Shown: one piece after another, positions 3,660 to 5,175 of the stretch | Layout: every line of letters starts with the position of its first letter | Numbering within the stretch: position 1 is the stretch's first letter | Assembly: GCA_020047885.1 (NCBI GenBank) | Contig: JAIFNF010000039.1 | Location: forward strand, 1-5,175 | Length of the DNA: 5,175 bases | Direction of reading: 5' to 3' | Source: Gammaproteobacteria bacterium | Lineage (GTDB): Bacteria > Pseudomonadota > Gammaproteobacteria > Competibacterales > Competibacteraceae | Made by a program: the position numbers and the translations under genes | The notes under the pieces: generated by a model | What the model saw: the letters and a program-made list of their open reading frames with translations, nothing else | Databases searched by the model: none | What the model was told of the DNA's origin: nothing

Positions 3660-5127
3660 AAAGTGGGGCAGCCGGCCACCAGGCTCGGCGCGTGAACAAC
3701 GTCCCCAGACCCTGCAACACATAGCGCAAATCGCCGGCGGTACTGCGTTGGCGGGCGTAGAAGGCATCGCTGAGCAACCGTTCTTCCCAGGGCGCGTTCG
3801 GCGGCAGATTCAATGGCGTCGGTCCGATCAATCCGGCAGGCGCTTGATCACTCACCCGTTCCCAGTCTTCCGTCCGGCTATCCACCTGTTCCGGGGTCAG
3901 TGGCACCACGCCCACCAGACGCAAATCGCCACTGATCACCGCCAGCAGGCGCGGCAAGTAGCGCAATACCGGCGCCGAAACCGCCCATTCCCGAGCAATA
4001 AAGCGCCGGCGCTCCCGACGTCCCCATTCATCGAACCCCAACCGGTTGCCCCGCAACTGCACTTCTTGCAAGGGCGTGTTCACGTTCGCGGTCAGCGCCA
4101 ATACCAGCGCCAAGGGCCACAGCGGCAGAGACAACCCCAGTGCCAGCAGTCCCAGCAACCGATTGAGCGGTTCGGCCAGCGTTCCCCTTAGCGTCGCATC
4201 CCGCAGATCCGCCAGCAGAAAGGTCTCCACCACCGGCAACACCACCCCGGTATCGACGCGAATCAACTGATTTCCCTGGACAATGGCGTTGCGCACGTCC
4301 ACCAGTTCACCAATATAGGTGTCCGGCAACACCACGCTGTCCTGAAGCGTCGTGTAGCGGTCAATCATCACGCCACTGGATACAACCACCTCGCCATAGA
4401 ATTCAGCAGTCACCTCGACCCGGCACTGACTGCCTATCCAGACGATACCTTGCCGCAAACTGCGCGGCGAGACTTTCGAGCGCAGTCCCACGGTTAGACC
4501 CAAAGCCACCACCCGCCCGGGAATGATCAAACCCGGAAAACGGCCGGCGGCGGCGTCCAGATTAGTGCGATGGTAAGCTCGCCACGACTCCAGCCGGTTC
4601 AGCGCCGCATCCGGCACTTCCACCACCGGCCAAACCGGCGGCGCGTCCACTGGTTCCACCGACCAGCGCAACGGTTCCAGCCCGCCTTGCCCACCAGCGC
4701 GATGCCAACACAGACTTAAAGGCGCGCCCGTGACCCGGCCATGGATCACCGGCCCGGCGATGTCATCCGTCCGTTGCAGAAACGCCGCCACCGCCGCGCC
4801 ATGCAGCACATCACCGCGCAACAGCAGTAGGTCATCCACCAACCGGGACTGGCAACGTGCCACCACCGCTTCCGGTTCTTCCTCACCCTGGGTCAGCACA
4901 TAATCCAGCCGTATCCCCCAACGGCTGCCGTCCCCAATGATCGTCCGCACTTCATCAGCAAAGGGTGAAATGGCGATCAGCGCCCGCCGCAGTCCGGCAG
5001 CGACCAGCGCCTCCAGGGTATGCTCCAGCACCGGCTTGCCCACGACCGGCAGCAGCGCTACACAGGTCCGATCAGTCAACGGTGCCAGTTCCCGGCCCAG
5101 CCGGTCCGCGAAAATAACGGCTTGCAT
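3658..5127 (-). CDS. Fusion of nucleotidyltransferase-like, beta-helix and sugar-phosphate transferase-like domains, active sites apparently degenerate
   Basis: This 489-residue protein has three parts. Residues 1-125 resemble a sugar-phosphate nucleotidyltransferase (A-V-I-F-A start, L-L-P-V-V-G-K-P, L-L-L-L-R-G-D-V at 100-107). Residues about 200-300 look like a left-handed beta-helix, with short hydrophobic repeats. From about 320 there is a membrane helix (320-347) followed by a polyprenyl-phosphate sugar-phosphotransferase-like domain (G-D-L-R-L-V-G at 400-406; D-A-F-Y-A-R-Q-R-S at 454-462). Key residues are off-pattern. The usual G-x-G-T-R reads R-L-G-R-E (9-13), the lysine of the P-K-x-L motif is V23, and the Asp-Glu pair of the D-E-L-P-Q-L motif reads R-Y (389-390) in R-Y-L-P-R-L. 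The fold is probably kept but catalysis lost or altered. The start has GGGGAG (5139-5144) 11 bases upstream, inside the preceding gene, whose stop is 3 bases away. Its likely role is in exopolysaccharide or glycan lipid assembly at the inner membrane. Family placement is firm; loss of activity is inferred. Confidence 0.82.
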   Translation of the reverse strand: MQAVIFADRLGRELAPLTDRTCVALLPVVGKPVLEHTLEALVAAGLRRALIAISPFADEVRTIIGDGSRWGIRLDYVLTQGEEEPEAVVARCQSRLVDDLLLLRGDVLHGAAVAAFLQRTDDIAGPVIHGRVTGAPLSLCWHRAGGQGGLEPLRWSVEPVDAPPVWPVVEVPDAALNRLESWRAYHRTNLDAAAGRFPGLIIPGRVVALGLTVGLRSKVSPRSLRQGIVWIGSQCRVEVTAEFYGEVVVSSGVMIDRYTTLQDSVVLPDTYIGELVDVRNAIVQGNQLIRVDTGVVLPVVETFLLADLRDATLRGTLAEPLNRLLGLLALGLSLPLWPLALVLALTANVNTPLQEVQLRGNRLGFDEWGRRERRRFIAREWAVSAPVLRYLPRLLAVISGDLRLVGVVPLTPEQVDSRTEDWERVSDQAPAGLIGPTPLNLPPNAPWEERLLSDAFYARQRSTAGDLRYVLQGLGTLFTRRAWWPAAPL

Positions 5128-5130
5128 GGT

Positions 5131-5175
5131 TCAGTACGCTCCCCGGCCCAGCACCACCGCCGGCACCGTTTTCAG
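5131..5175 (-). CDS. Partial upstream gene, C-terminal end of a probable sugar-phosphate transferase
   Basis: The minus strand entering from the right edge reads 14 codons, L-K-T-V-P-A-V-V-L-G-R-G-A-Y, then TGA, three bases before the ATG of the next gene. A K-T-V-x-V-V-L...G-A-Y ending is typical, as I recall it, of bacterial polyprenyl-phosphate glycosylphosphotransferases of the WcaJ/PglC type that start exopolysaccharide units. The 3-base spacing and the ribosome binding site inside this gene indicate an operon with the 489-residue fusion. The piece is too short for certainty. Confidence 0.5.
   Translation of the reverse strand: MKTVPAVVLGRGAY

Noticed and set aside
3497..3679. Minus-strand 60-codon frame through the composite repeat
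   Set aside because: Its translation is mostly the 10-base repeat and the terminator hairpin. Related intergenic repeats often create such spurious frames.

Overview
The window looks like chromosomal DNA from a GC-rich Gammaproteobacterium. A Competibacter, Methylococcales or Chromatiales-type bacterium would fit, but that is inference from GC-rich codon use, the bacterial-type Tpm and the exopolysaccharide-type genes. No marker gene fixes the taxon.

Left third (1-1563, + strand): accessory DNA. A complete 71-residue small protein of unknown function (3-218) is followed by about 750 bases without a convincing gene (219-971). That stretch is not empty. It holds an imperfect hairpin (267-305), a 15-base direct repeat (308-322 and 525-539), a short open frame (381-548), and two GC-rich hairpins (481-500 and 832-851) resembling the right ends of IS200/IS605-family elements. 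Between those hairpins lies a block (643-772) that folds on paper into several perfect stems, like a transposon-associated (omega-type) RNA. No TnpA, TnpB or IscB gene survives here. A HigB2/HigA2-type toxin-antitoxin pair, toxin first and overlapping the antitoxin, occupies 972-1563.

Middle (1560-3475, - strand): a two-gene unit, thiopurine S-methyltransferase (tpm) followed by an MFS transporter, joined by an ATGA stop/start overlap. The transporter ends tail-to-tail with the antitoxin, overlapping it by 4 bases. Its last codons resemble a segment at 336-382, on the far side of the IS scars and toxin-antitoxin pair.

Intergenic 3476-3657: a ribosome binding site for tpm, a long composite inverted repeat built on a 10-base period (3522-3597), and a hairpin at the end of the next gene (3629-3659).

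Right third (3658-5175, - strand): the end of what appears to be a polysaccharide-assembly operon. The last 14 codons of an upstream gene, probably a sugar-phosphate transferase, lie 3 bases before a 489-residue protein. That protein joins a nucleotidyltransferase-like domain, a left-handed beta-helix-like segment and a polyprenyl-phosphate sugar-phosphotransferase-like domain. The signature catalytic residues of both enzyme domains appear to be substituted, so it may be a non-catalytic or strongly divergent partner of the upstream enzyme.
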